Positions 31,544 through 40,413 are shown, counted from the stretch's first letter. The stretch: DNA of 64,000 nt from CAHJXF01 sp038254545 (GCA_038254545.1 JBBSGB010000016.1:1-64000); one strand, 5' to 3'. Made by a program: numbers and translations. Notes: generated from the letters alone by a model not told the origin.

Positions 31544-34033
31544 ATGCCGAAGGAGATCGACGACGTCGACGATCCCAACCGCAGTGCAGGTGGGCATGCA
31601 GTGAAATCGCTTCCCTCATCCGATCCCGAGTCGAACGTTCCGCCAGCCGCGGGGCTCGCGGCATGGTGGGCAAGCTGGCGTCGGATGGCCCGCGATCGCA
31701 TCATGAACGACGGGTTCGAGCATCTGAATATGCGCTGGCGCTTTCGCGCGGTCGTGATCGCGTTCGCCCTGCCGTTCTTCGCCTACGTTCTCTGGACCGC
31801 AGCCGAACAGGCGGCCATCGAGAAGGCCCATCTGCGTGAACAGACGCTCTCGCTGTCGACGCTGATCGCGTCGCGGCTCGACGACCATATCGAGCAGATG
31901 GACCGCGTGCTTGCCACGGCAGCCCATTCGATCGGCGCCGACATCAACGACCAAGACGCGGTGTCGACGCTGCTGCAAAGCATGCGCAGCAACGTCCCGA
32001 CGTCGGTCACCAACATCGCGGTCTGGTCGCTCAGCGGCAAGAACCTGGCCTCGCTCGATCCCTCGGTGAACATGCGCGATATCAACATCGTCGATCGTCG
32101 CTACTTCATGGAGGTCATCGAGCGCCTGGCGCCGGCGATCGAGGCGCCGATCGTTTCGCGAAACAACGGCCAGTTCATCGCTCAATTCGCGCGGCCGGTG
32201 TTCAACGGCCAAGGCCGGTTGATCGCGGTCATCACGATGGCGACGCGGCTCAAGGAGCTGATCGCGGAGCTCGACGCGAAGCACCGCATCGCTCCCGGAA
32301 CGCTCGTCGCCATCGCTGATCGCAGCGGAACGATCGTCGCCCGGTCGATCGACCCGGACATGTGGGTCGGCAAGCAGGTCGGCAATCTCGAATTGCTGAA
32401 TGCGGTCTTCACGAAAGGCAGCGGCACGGCCGAATCCATCAGCAACGATGGACAGGCCCGTCTGGTCGGCTATTCGGTCGCGTCGAAGGTGCCGTGGGTC
32501 GTGTATGTCGGCGAGCCGCTCGAGACGGTAACCGCTGCCGTCAGCCAACGGCTCCTGAAGAGTCTCGGCCTTGGGCTTGCGGTTCTCATTTTCGTGATGC
32601 TGCTGGCCGGTCGCGTCGCATCCTTGACGACCAGGCCGCTGAGCATGCTGGCCGCCGACGCCGAACGCTTCGGCGCAGGCGATCTGGCCCATCGCAGCGA
32701 CGTCGTGACCGGCGCCGAGATCGCGACGCTGGCGACGAACTTCAATCGCATGGCGGCAGCGCTGCAGGAGCGCGAGGTCGAGCTCGAGAAGAGCCAGCGC
32801 CAGGTACGCGAAATCGCGGACCACATACCCGCGCAGATCACTTACATCGACACCGAAGAGCGATATCGCTTCGTCAACAGTTTTCGTAGTGCACTGGCCA
32901 CGGTGCCCAACAACGAGTTGATCGGCAAGACGATACTCGAAGCCCGAGGTGAAGAGATCTATCAGAAGGTCGCTCCAGGTGTTCGGCGGGCGCTGGCGGG
33001 CGAATCGAGCTCGGCAGAAATCAGCGGCATCAACAATGGGACCGTGTTTCACCTGCGCATCGAATACGTTCCCGATCGGGATGCCGACGACCGTGTGCGC
33101 GGCTTCTATGCGTTCACGCACGACGTGACCGAACGCAAGGCCGCCGAACTGCAGCTTGCCGAAAGCGAGAAGCGGCTCGTCATGATCACCGACAACCTGC
33201 CCGCGATGGTCTGCTATCTGGACGCGGCGCGGCGCTTTCGTTTCGCCAATCGCGCGTGCGAGAAATGGTATGGCCGTCCGCTGGTGGACATGATCGGGCG
33301 TACGTTCGTCGAGCTGATGCCCGCGGAAGTCGCCGCCCAATACAACGTCCAGTTTGAGCGCGGCATGAAGGGCGAGACCTGCGAATACGAACTCGAGGTT
33401 CCCCTTCCGGGGAAGGGCACGCGCTGGTTGCGCTCGACCTTCGTCCCCGACATCGACGAGCAAACCGGCGTCGTCAAGGGTGGTTACTGCATGATCCACA
33501 ACGTGACCGTCGCCAAGGAAGCCGAGCAGCGGCTCACGCGCCTGGCGCAGTTCGACACGCTCACGGGAATTCCCAACCGGCACCAGTTCAACGAGAAGCT
33601 CAGCCGCGCCTTGATCACGGCCGAGCGCGACGAAACACCGCTGGCGCTGATGTTCCTCGACATCGATCATTTCAAGCAGGTCAACGATCGCTACGGTCAC
33701 GGCGGCGGCGATGCGCTCCTCAAGGAATTCGCGCAACGCCTGGCGGAGTGCATGCGTCCCACCGACGCGGTTGCGCGGCTGGCCGGCGACGAGTTCGTGG
33801 TGCTTCTCGAAGGCCTGCACAGCGACGACGAGCCGCAGTTCATCGCGCGTAAGATCATCGCTGCCGTACAGAAGCCATTCGTGATCGAAGGTCACCACAT
33901 GCGCGTGACGATCAGCATCGGCATCGCGATGCGCGTCTTCGAAATCGAAGTCTCGATGCTAATGAAGCGGGCCGACGAAGCGCTCTACGAAGCCAAGCGC
34001 GCAGGGCGCAACACGTTCCGCCTGGCCAGCTGA
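31544..34033 (+). CDS. Membrane diguanylate cyclase: dCACHE-HAMP-PAS-PAS-GGDEF
   Basis: 829 aa. After ~65 N-terminal residues come a membrane helix (FRAVVIAFALPFFAYVLWTA, ~70-90), a periplasmic dCACHE-like sensor (~95-340), a second helix (LGLAVLIFVMLLAG), a HAMP region (TTRPLSMLAADAERFGAGDL) and two PAS domains starting near IADHIPAQITYID and ITDNLPAMVCYLD. The C-terminal GGDEF has DTLTGIPNRHQF and the active-site AGDEF. RPTD five residues upstream of it forms an RxxD product-inhibition site. It should make cyclic di-GMP in response to an extracellular ligand. It is a single gene. Confidence 0.9.
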   Translation: MPKEIDDVDDPNRSAGGHAVKSLPSSDPESNVPPAAGLAAWWASWRRMARDRIMNDGFEHLNMRWRFRAVVIAFALPFFAYVLWTAAEQAAIEKAHLREQTLSLSTLIASRLDDHIEQMDRVLATAAHSIGADINDQDAVSTLLQSMRSNVPTSVTNIAVWSLSGKNLASLDPSVNMRDINIVDRRYFMEVIERLAPAIEAPIVSRNNGQFIAQFARPVFNGQGRLIAVITMATRLKELIAELDAKHRIAPGTLVAIADRSGTIVARSIDPDMWVGKQVGNLELLNAVFTKGSGTAESISNDGQARLVGYSVASKVPWVVYVGEPLETVTAAVSQRLLKSLGLGLAVLIFVMLLAGRVASLTTRPLSMLAADAERFGAGDLAHRSDVVTGAEIATLATNFNRMAAALQEREVELEKSQRQVREIADHIPAQITYIDTEERYRFVNSFRSALATVPNNELIGKTILEARGEEIYQKVAPGVRRALAGESSSAEISGINNGTVFHLRIEYVPDRDADDRVRGFYAFTHDVTERKAAELQLAESEKRLVMITDNLPAMVCYLDAARRFRFANRACEKWYGRPLVDMIGRTFVELMPAEVAAQYNVQFERGMKGETCEYELEVPLPGKGTRWLRSTFVPDIDEQTGVVKGGYCMIHNVTVAKEAEQRLTRLAQFDTLTGIPNRHQFNEKLSRALITAERDETPLALMFLDIDHFKQVNDRYGHGGGDALLKEFAQRLAECMRPTDAVARLAGDEFVVLLEGLHSDDEPQFIARKIIAAVQKPFVIEGHHMRVTISIGIAMRVFEIEVSMLMKRADEALYEAKRAGRNTFRLAS

Positions 34034-34149
34034 TTTCAAAGCATCGAAGCTCAACGACGTCTCCGGCGTTGTGCGTCAGAATGCGTGCTGCAAGCGGCAC
34101 CTTGCGAGCGACCATCGACGTCGCTCCGCCTCATCCTTCAGGAGACAAC

Positions 34150-35307
34150 ATGACGAAGTCCTTTCGCGCGACGCTGGTCGTCGCGAGCACACTGGCGATG
34201 CTGTTTTCGAGCCTCGCACACGCGCAGATCAAGATCGGCGTCACGATCTCGTCGACCGGCCCGGCCGCATCGCTGGGCATTCCCGAAAAGAACACCATCG
34301 AACTGCTGCCGCGCGAGATCGGCGGCAAGAAGGTCGAGTACATCGTGCTCGACGACGCGTCCGACACCACCACCACCGTCACCAATACCAGGAAGCTGAT
34401 CACGGAAGACAAGGTCGACGCGATCATCGGCTCGACCACCACGCCCAACTCGCTTGCGATGCTGCCGGTGCTGGGCGAAGGCAAGACGCCCGCGATCACA
34501 CTCGCTTCGTCGTCGCGCATCGTCGAGCCGATGGATGCCAATCGTGCGTGGATGTTCAAGACGCCGCAGTCCGACGTGATGATGGCGACCGCGATCGCCG
34601 AGAACATGAGCAACGCCGGCGTGAAGACGATGGGCTTCATCGGCTTCAACAATGCGCTGGGCGAAGCGTTCTACACCGAGGTCTCGAAGTACGCGGAACT
34701 GAAGGGCATCAAGGTCGTCGCGAGCGAGCGCTTCTCGCCCACCGACACCAGCGTGGTGGGCCAGATCCTCAAGATCGTCTCGACCAATCCCGACGCGGTC
34801 GTGATCGGTGCGTCGGGCACGCCCGCCGCAACGCCGGTGCGCGCGCTGATCGAGCGTGGATTCAAGGGCCGCATCTATCACAACCACGGTGTGGCCAATC
34901 GCGAGTTCCTGCGCGTGTGCGGCAAGGATTGCGACGGCACCTATCTACCGACCGGGCCGGTGATGGTGGCCTCGCAACTGGCCGACTCGAATCCAGTCAA
35001 GAAGCCCGCGGTCGATTTCGTCAAGCGCTATGAGGCGAAGTTCGGCGCAGGCAGTGTTGCGGCATTTGCGGCGTACGCGTGGGATGCGGGCTTGCTCCTC
35101 CAGCGCGCGATTCCCGAAGCCTTGAAGAAAGCCCAACCCGGCACCGCAGAGTTCCGCGCCGCCTTGCGCGACGCGCTCGAGAACGTCCGCAACGAACCCT
35201 CGACCAACGGCATCGTCAACATGAGCAAGACGGACCACCTCGGGCTGGATCAGCGCGCGCGGGTGATGGTGCAGATCAAAGGTGGGGATTGGAAGTATCT
35301 GCCGTGA
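34150..35307 (+). CDS. Orphan branched-chain-type ABC substrate-binding protein
   Basis: 385 aa from ATG 34150, behind AGGAGA. The signal peptide ends SSLAHAQ, then IKIGVTISSTGPAASLGIPE. It is clearly paralogous to the binding protein at 19055, sharing long blocks such as DDASDTTT, RKLITED, SGTPAA and FLRVCGKDCDGT. No permease or ATPase gene adjoins it. It may deliver another ligand to the LivH/LivMG/LivF transporter encoded 10 kb upstream, or be a recent duplicate under separate control. Confidence 0.9.
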   Translation: MTKSFRATLVVASTLAMLFSSLAHAQIKIGVTISSTGPAASLGIPEKNTIELLPREIGGKKVEYIVLDDASDTTTTVTNTRKLITEDKVDAIIGSTTTPNSLAMLPVLGEGKTPAITLASSSRIVEPMDANRAWMFKTPQSDVMMATAIAENMSNAGVKTMGFIGFNNALGEAFYTEVSKYAELKGIKVVASERFSPTDTSVVGQILKIVSTNPDAVVIGASGTPAATPVRALIERGFKGRIYHNHGVANREFLRVCGKDCDGTYLPTGPVMVASQLADSNPVKKPAVDFVKRYEAKFGAGSVAAFAAYAWDAGLLLQRAIPEALKKAQPGTAEFRAALRDALENVRNEPSTNGIVNMSKTDHLGLDQRARVMVQIKGGDWKYLP

Positions 35308-35561
35308 GGGTCGTGAAGGGCTGCTCGGTGAATCTCGTGAGATAAAGCCTCTCGTTCCGCATTCGATGATAAAGATAAGAATCCTGATTGAATCATCGCG
35401 ACGATATGTTTGCGATGTATCGGTACCAACCTCATTCTCTGGAATTTAGGCGTGCTAATCAGGCTCGCGCGACCTGCAAATGAAATAGGGACAAGGCGTT
35501 AACAACAGCGTCCACTACTTAGGCCGCGTGGCCGGATACGGGTCGTCCAACACTACCTGCG

Positions 35562-35759
35562 TCATTCCAGCGCCTTCTCGCCTGTCGGCACCGGCGCCGC
35601 TTCGTCGGGTACCTTCGCGACGTCGGACACATGATTCTCCATGTGCGTTTTCTTTCCTGGTTGCGGCTTTTTGTCTGCCCCAGGAGCGATGTCCTCGCCT
35701 TGATGCTTCTTCTCTTGCTGGACTTTCTTGTCGTGGGCTACGTTGCGCGGGTCAGTCAT
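35562..35759 (-). CDS. Small hydrophilic protein (65 aa), hypothetical
   Basis: It starts MTDPRNVAHDKKVQQEKKHQG and is rich in Lys, Gln, Glu and Pro, with no hydrophobic segment and probably no stable fold. Such small, highly charged proteins occur in Burkholderiales genomes without a known role. The ATG is followed by coding-like codon use. It sits at the edge of the second cassette-like patch and runs opposite to those genes, so it may be a chromosomal gene. Confidence 0.5.
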   Translation of the reverse strand: MTDPRNVAHDKKVQQEKKHQGEDIAPGADKKPQPGKKTHMENHVSDVAKVPDEAAPVPTGEKALE

Positions 35760-35847
35760 TGCTTATTCCTTCGCTTAGTGAGGACACATCTTTCCCCGAA
35801 TACAGTGCAGCCAGGGTAGGACAACCCGACGTTGCACGCCGGACGAC

Positions 35848-35925
35848 GCCTAACCCTTCCATCGAGCGGACGTCCTCCAGCAGGCTGCGCCTGCTTACGG
35901 CCGCTGCTCATGTCGAACGTTAGAC
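35848..35925 (+). repeat. attC-like recombination site, 78 bp
   Basis: The left box GCCTAAC (R'' consensus RYYYAAC, exact) and right box GTTAGAC (R' consensus GTTRRRY, exact) flank arms CCTTCCATCGAGCGGACGTC and CATGTCGAAC, which can pair with bulges. The centre (CAGCAGGCTGCGCCTGC) is itself a small palindrome, typical of the variable part of attC. This is the best attC candidate in the window. The arms recur at 1674, at 36406 and, partly, at 384. Confidence 0.75.
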
Positions 35926-36078
35926 CGATCGATGGGCAGTTACGAGTGACCGAAATGTATGCCTTGATCGAAATCTCGAACCAGCGAGGACGGCGCCTAC
36001 GATGACGCCGGCGCGTCACTCCGGAAGGCCGGCCGCGCGTGTGCAAGATGTGCGTCCGCTCAAGCTTGGAGAGTGCGA

Positions 36079-36411
36079 ATGGCGACTCCTGCCCGCAATC
36101 GCCTCGTGGCGTTCCTCAAGCACGTGTTCAGCGCCGCTGGAGAGGTTCGAGAAGATCGGCCGTCGGTTATTTGGATCGGTGATTCAGCCGTGATGGTCAG
36201 CGACGCAGGAGTTCGTCAACCCGGACCTGCTTTCCTCTACGTCTACGTCAGCGACACAGATGCAACGTATCGGCGTGCAATCGAGTTCGGCGCTCGCGTC
36301 ATTGGGCAGCCCTTCGACACGCCTTATGGAGATCGTCGCTGCATGGTCGAAGACGAGTGGGGAAACAACTGGCAAATCGCCACATACGCAGCAAGTAAGA
36401 ATGGCGCCTAG
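36079..36411 (+). CDS. VOC (glyoxalase/bleomycin-resistance) family protein, short
   Basis: 110 aa from ATG 36079, preceded by GGAG; the GTG at 36073 is in frame. SVIWIGDSAVMVSDAG, FLYVYVSDTDATYRRAIEFG, PYGDRRCMVEDEWGNNWQIATY and the usual DxxGN-like end are those of a PhnB-like VOC protein. The first beta-alpha-beta part is shorter than in most relatives, so the N-terminus may have been lost. The TAG stop falls inside the attC-like site at 36406, as in integron cassettes. Function unknown. Confidence 0.7.
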   Translation: MATPARNRLVAFLKHVFSAAGEVREDRPSVIWIGDSAVMVSDAGVRQPGPAFLYVYVSDTDATYRRAIEFGARVIGQPFDTPYGDRRCMVEDEWGNNWQIATYAASKNGA

Positions 36412-36454
36412 CCGTTCCATCGAGCGCCTGTCCGCTCATGCCAAAACGTTTGGC
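36406..36454 (+). repeat. attC-like recombination site, 49 bp
   Basis: The left box is GCCTAGC (one base off RYYYAAC) and the right box GTTTGGC (one base off GTTRRRY). The inner arms GTTCCATCGAGCG and CGCTCATGCCAAAAC pair over about ten bases with bulges. TTCCATCGAGCG is shared with the sites at 1674 and 35848. The stop of the VOC gene lies inside the left box, and the next ORF starts 21 bp after the right box. Confidence 0.55.
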
Positions 36455-36474
36455 GCCGCGAAGACGGAGGCCCC

Positions 36475-36913
36475 ATGGAAGCCGCAGTTCTTCTTGCGTT
36501 CATGCGCACTCACAAGTGGGCGATCGAGGCAACCACTTCGCCAGCCGGCGCGCCACAGGCTGCGATCATCGGCGTCGCAGTGACCGAGGAGCTTGAGTTG
36601 GTGTTCGACACGCTCCTTTCCAGCCGGAAGGCCGCAAATTCTCAAAGCAAATCCCCATATCGCCTTCGTCATCGGTGGCTGGAACGATGCCGACGCACGA
36701 ACGATCCAGTACGAGGGTGTTGCCGATTTCCCGTCGGGTCCCGAACTCGAACGCCTCAAGCAGGTGCATTACTCTGCATTCTCGGATGGTCCAACGCGCC
36801 TGTCCTGGCCGGGAATCGCTTATGTCCGGGTCAAGCCGCGTTGGGTACGCTTGAGCGACTTCACAGTCGAGCCGCCAGCCATCTCAGAGCGTATGTTCCA
36901 GAATCATGAGTAG
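36475..36913 (+). pseudogene. Frameshifted pyridoxamine 5'-phosphate oxidase-like (PPOX) protein
   Basis: From ATG 36475 the first frame gives MEAAVLLAFMRTHKWAIEAT to VFDTLLSSRKAAN. Near 36630 the coding continuity moves to the next frame: LKANPHIAFVIGGWNDADAR, then YEGVADFPSGPELERLKQ and LSWPGIAYVRVKPRWVRLSDF, ending at 36913. Together they make one PPOX/FMN-binding split-barrel protein of ~145 aa with a single extra base. It is the gene body of the cassette behind the attC-like site at 36406. A base-call error remains possible. Confidence 0.65.
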
Positions 36914-37046
36914 CCCCAAGGGTCCGCGGCGCCTGCTTTGGGGAGGACGCATAGGAACGCTTTTGGTTAACGCCGCTCTAGGTAGAATCGTCACGGTGGC
37001 GGCGACCCCATTATCAAATCCTCGGGACTACGGAAGAGAAACGGGC

Positions 37047-37445
37047 ATGAAGGAGAGCGAATCGCAGAAAAGGAAGTCTCCTTCTCAGCTGATAGACGCG
37101 AGAATCAAGGAGCTAGGCGACTGGCGGGGCAAGATGCTCAGCCGGCTCCGTACCTTGGTCAAGGAAGCCGATACCGAAGTCGTCGAGGAGTGGAAGTGGA
37201 GAGGGGTTCCTGTGTGGTCGCACGACGGATTGATCTGCACAGGCGAGACTTACAAGAACGTCGTGAAGATGACCTTCGCCAAAGGGGCGGCTCTAGAGGA
37301 TCCTTCGGGCCTCTTCAACTCCAGTCTTGACGGGAACACAAGGCGTGCCATCGACTTCCACGAGGGCGAGAAGATAGACGAAGAGGCGTTGAAGACTCTC
37401 GTTCGCGCCGCAGCGACCCTGAACAAGTCCACAGCCCGAAGCTAA
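37047..37445 (+). CDS. DUF1801 family protein
   Basis: 132 aa from ATG 37047. Seen are SQLIDARIKELGDWRGKML, EVVEEWKWRGVPVWSHDG, CTGETYKNVVKMTFAKGA and SGLFNSSLDGNTRRAIDF, the diagnostic blocks of DUF1801/YdhG-like proteins, whose function is unknown. Codon use looks less GC-biased than in neighbouring core genes (frequent AGA, AAG, CTA), which fits acquired DNA. It follows the frameshifted PPOX gene in the second cassette-like patch. Confidence 0.85.
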   Translation: MKESESQKRKSPSQLIDARIKELGDWRGKMLSRLRTLVKEADTEVVEEWKWRGVPVWSHDGLICTGETYKNVVKMTFAKGAALEDPSGLFNSSLDGNTRRAIDFHEGEKIDEEALKTLVRAAATLNKSTARS

Positions 37446-37535
37446 TCCACGGGAATGGGATAGGCCGCATGGCCCGTCTTTCCGAAAGTCCGAGTTCCGC
37501 GGTGTGGTGCAACGTAGCGTTACGCGGTCGAGGTG

Positions 37536-37612
37536 GGGCGGAAGGGCTGGCGCAACGCGCTCGCGCAGCGGCCGACAAGCCGCTTCGCGGCTCGGCTCGA
37601 TTCAGGTATCGG
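37536..37612 (+). repeat. Degenerate attC-like structure (weak)
   Basis: The stretch contains GCGCAACGCGCTCGCGCAGC followed by a strong nested hairpin: AGCCGC-TTC-GCGGCT at 37578-37592, extended by GCCG/CGGC. It ends CTCGATTCAGG. The central GCCGCTTCGCGGC and the ATTCAGG end recall known attC sites of proteobacterial integrons, but no RYYYAAC/GTTRRRY boxes remain. It lies about 90 bp after the DUF1801 gene. It could equally be an intergenic hairpin. Confidence 0.25.
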
Positions 37613-37648
37613 TCCAATGCCAACATCGGGCGTTGAAGGAGGACAACG

Positions 37649-37791
37649 ATGGACGTCGATCGCTATTCCATCCCGCAGCTTGTGATCGATCTCTCCACGT
37701 CTACGGGAAATATATCAACTACACGGGGCGCTCGCAGTTCGATCCGGAAAAGCAAACGGAAACGCCGTTTATCGTGAAGATGGAAAACTGA
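37649..37791 (+). pseudogene. Small unrecognised ORF, possibly frameshifted
   Basis: AAGGAGGA precedes the ATG at 37649, a near-perfect ribosome site. The frame encodes MDVDRYSIPQLVIDLS and then turns basic and low-complexity to a stop at 37777. The next frame has a more natural-looking continuation, YGKYINYTGRSQFDPEKQT to a stop at 37791. A frameshift near 37695 would join them into one ~45 aa protein. No family is recognised. The stretch 37446-37958 otherwise holds only the weak attC-like hairpin. Confidence 0.3.
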
Positions 37792-37958
37792 ATCGGGGCG
37801 TCCGCGATGAAACGGTCTCTCGCCCATGCCGCCAGTCGGCGGTTCGTCCTCGGCGCCATGCAGTCCGTCGCATCGACACCTGCATAGTTCGAACGGGGCA
37901 CACAATTCGTCATTGCAACTGTCGTCGAGCAGGGGCTGGCCCGTTGAAAGGAATACCC

Positions 37959-38474
37959 GTGGATGATTTCGCCGCCCGAAACGATAGTGACCTGGGGGAA
38001 TCGAAACGCGCAAATCCGCGACCTGGCGTATCCAACGGCAAGGGTGTTCGTGGATGGCTGCTTGTCCTGTGCCTGATGCTCACAGTCGTTGGTCCGCTTA
38101 TTTCCGCGTGGCTGGTGGCCAACGAATACATGACGTTTGCGCCTTACTTTGTCAGTTCGCGCGGCCTGCAAGTAGCGATCTTCGTCTCGATGGCGATCAC
38201 CGCATGTTCTGTAGCCTTTGGCATCTATGCGGGCCTTCGCCTGTGGTCCATACGTCCGGGTGCCGTCGCCATTGCCAAGTACGCCCTGCTGTGTGGTCTT
38301 GCCGCAGATTTTGTTACGACCACTATGCAAATCGCTTTCGGGCCCACATTGATCGCAGACGGCCAACTGCTTCACGAAGTCACGGTGCACCTCATCCCGA
38401 GCCTCATTTTCTTCACCCTGTGTCTTGGCTATCTCAACAAGTCGGCTCGCGTGCATGCCACCTACGAGGCGTAG
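37959..38474 (+). CDS. DUF2569 family four-helix membrane protein
   Basis: 171 aa from GTG 37959, six bases after AAGGAA; a TTG at 37944 is in frame. A hydrophilic N-terminus is followed by four membrane helices: GWLLVLCLMLTVVGPLISAW, LQVAIFVSMAITACSVAFG, AVAIAKYALLCGLAADFVTT and LIPSLIFFTLCLGYL, ending LNKSARV. The GWL...L and YLNKS..V pattern is typical of DUF2569 proteins; function unknown. Confidence 0.75.
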   Translation: MDDFAARNDSDLGESKRANPRPGVSNGKGVRGWLLVLCLMLTVVGPLISAWLVANEYMTFAPYFVSSRGLQVAIFVSMAITACSVAFGIYAGLRLWSIRPGAVAIAKYALLCGLAADFVTTTMQIAFGPTLIADGQLLHEVTVHLIPSLIFFTLCLGYLNKSARVHATYEA

Positions 38475-38489
38475 GTCGGAGCCGATAGC

Positions 38490-39065
38490 TCAGCCGTTCA
38501 ACCGGCTGTGCGCCGGTAGCATCGCCGTCAAATAATCCATCTGGTCGGCGAGGATGTTGCGGCCCGACAGCAGGAAGTGCTCGTAGCGGCACGGCGCGTA
38601 CGGCAGATAGTGCAGCGGCATGTGCGCTTCCTCGGGCGTCTTCGCGCCCTTCTTGTGGTTGCAGAAGCGGCACGCGGCCACGACGTTCATCCACGCGTCC
38701 TTGCCGCCGCGTGAACGCGGCAGGATGTGGTCGCGCGTGAGCTTGTCGCGGCCATACTTCTCGCCGCAGAACGCGCAAACGTGACGGTCGCGCTTGAACA
38801 GCAACTCGTTGCGATCGCCCAGCGGCGGATAGGCCAGCGCCTTCGACGCCATGATGTCCGATCGCGCGATCGCGATGATCGGTGCGGACTCGATGATCGA
38901 CTGCACGCCGAGGCGGTTGTAGCCGCCATGAAAGATCACGACCGGATCGCCGATCGACCACGCCACCTTGCCCGTCGCGTTGTAGCTCACCGCTTCCTCG
39001 GGCGAGAGCCAGCGGAAGGGTTGTCCTGCGATATCGAGGCCAAGGACGAGCAACATGAATCGCAC
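38490..39065 (-). CDS. HNH endonuclease
   Basis: 191 aa. The HNH core is in the middle: CAFCGEKYGRDKLTRDHILP, then GGKDAWMNVVAACRFCNHKKG. It thus has two CxxC pairs for structural zinc, the catalytic DH, and the Asn and final His. The N-terminal ~75 residues (MRFMLLVLGLDIAGQPFRWL) are typical of the stand-alone chromosomal HNH proteins of Betaproteobacteria. No restriction partner is adjacent. The biological role is unknown; it is nuclease-like by motif. Confidence 0.85.
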   Translation of the reverse strand: MRFMLLVLGLDIAGQPFRWLSPEEAVSYNATGKVAWSIGDPVVIFHGGYNRLGVQSIIESAPIIAIARSDIMASKALAYPPLGDRNELLFKRDRHVCAFCGEKYGRDKLTRDHILPRSRGGKDAWMNVVAACRFCNHKKGAKTPEEAHMPLHYLPYAPCRYEHFLLSGRNILADQMDYLTAMLPAHSRLNG

Positions 39066-39156
39066 TTTAAAGCAAAAAGCATGACTGTTCCACGAAAGCC
39101 GCTATTCATGCGGGTTTGCGGGGTGTTCGTGCTTCCAAGGACAAGCCCGAAGATGC

Positions 39157-40077
39157 TCACTCGTTGACGGCCAGCTTCGGCAACGCCACCTTGCGATTGA
39201 CGAGCCAGATCCCGATCGCGATGAAGACCAGCGCAATCACGAGCCGCAGGCTGATCGACTCGCCGAGCGCGATCGCGGCGAAGACGAGGCCGAACATCGG
39301 CGTAAGAAACGAGAAGGCCGACAGGCGCGTCGCCGGATAGCGGCGCAGCAGCCAGAACCACGCGAGGTAACTGGCAAACGCGACGACGACCGATTGGAAG
39401 ATGAGCGATCCCCATGCCCACAGCGGCACCGGCGTACTCGGCCATTGCTCGCCCGCGACCAGCGATGCGACATAGATCACCAGCGTCGAGACGGCGAGTT
39501 GATAGAACAGCGTCTTCTCAGGCGAGGTCGAAGTCAGGCGCGTAGCACGCACCATCAGTGTGGTCGCCCCCCACAACATTGCGGCCATGATCGCGAGCGC
39601 ATCGCCCAGCCATTGCGAACGCCTGGGCGACATGAAGCCTTCCTGGAACGCGAAGGCGAGCGCGGCGAACGCGCAGGCGAGGCCGAACATCTGCGTCGGT
39701 GACAAGCGCTCCGCAGGCGCGAAGCGTGGCAGCCCCAATGCACCGACGAACGGCGCCATGTAGATGAACACCGAGACGCGCGACGCGTCGGTCAAGGTCA
39801 GCGCGCCGTAGATGCAGATGAACTCGAAACCGAAGAGCGCGCCCGCCGCGAGGCCGGGGACCAGCGTGCCGTCGCGTCCAAACAGCGGGACGCCGCGCGC
39901 GAACGACCAGGCCCACAACAGCAGCGCGGCGATCGCCGAACGCACGGCGCCCTGCACGAAGGGCGGCAACACCGGCAGCGTCACCTTCACGACAACTTGC
40001 TGCAAGCCCCACAGGACGCAGCACGCGAGCATCAGGCCGATCGCGATGCCGTCGAGGTGCGAGCGACGATCGGTCAC
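39157..40077 (-). CDS. EamA/DMT family transporter
   Basis: 306 aa from GTG 40077 with ten predicted helices in two EamA repeats. The first begins GIAIGLMLACCVLWGLQQVVVK and the second WLGDALAIMAAMLWGATTLM, each with the family's W-G motif. DMT carriers export amino acids, nucleotides or other metabolites; the substrate cannot be told. The start overlaps the stop of the disrupted GST gene as GTGA, so the two were probably one operon. Confidence 0.85.
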   Translation of the reverse strand: MTDRRSHLDGIAIGLMLACCVLWGLQQVVVKVTLPVLPPFVQGAVRSAIAALLLWAWSFARGVPLFGRDGTLVPGLAAGALFGFEFICIYGALTLTDASRVSVFIYMAPFVGALGLPRFAPAERLSPTQMFGLACAFAALAFAFQEGFMSPRRSQWLGDALAIMAAMLWGATTLMVRATRLTSTSPEKTLFYQLAVSTLVIYVASLVAGEQWPSTPVPLWAWGSLIFQSVVVAFASYLAWFWLLRRYPATRLSAFSFLTPMFGLVFAAIALGESISLRLVIALVFIAIGIWLVNRKVALPKLAVNE

Positions 40078-40312
40078 GCCTTCAGCAGCCCCGCGTCGCG
40101 CATCGACGCCTGCACCGCGGGTCGCGCGGCGATGCGGTCGCGATACGCTGCACCGGCACCTGCCCGCGAGGGTTGATCGCGTGGTAATCGCTGCCGTCGA
40201 GGAGCCTCTTGGTCTTGCTATCGACCAGTACCCGGGTATGCGACATGCCCAGTTCGTTCAGCGTGATCTGGACCGACAGCGAACAGGCGGCCTGCATGTA
40301 ATAGAGTTTCAT
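40074..40312 (-). pseudogene. Glutathione S-transferase with internal deletion
   Basis: The minus strand begins with a normal GST thioredoxin-fold start, MKLYYMQAACSLSVQITLNE, to YHAINPRGQVPV (~54 aa). The frame is then lost. A second frame resumes with the GST C-terminal end YRDRIAARPAVQASMRDAG and stops at 40074, overlapping the EamA start. About 120 residues of the helical domain are missing, so the gene is dead in this assembly. Confidence 0.7.
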
Positions 40313-40413
40313 CGAATTGCATGGGATAGAAATGGGATGCCCGCGATTCTAGGGCACCCGCCATGCAACACTGCGCGCTTTCATTCCTCTCTTGTCAGGA
40401 TCCTTGTCGTTCG

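Noticed and set aside
36965..36975. GGTTAACGCCG as attC right end
   Set aside because: No left box or arms upstream; common sequence in GC-rich DNA.
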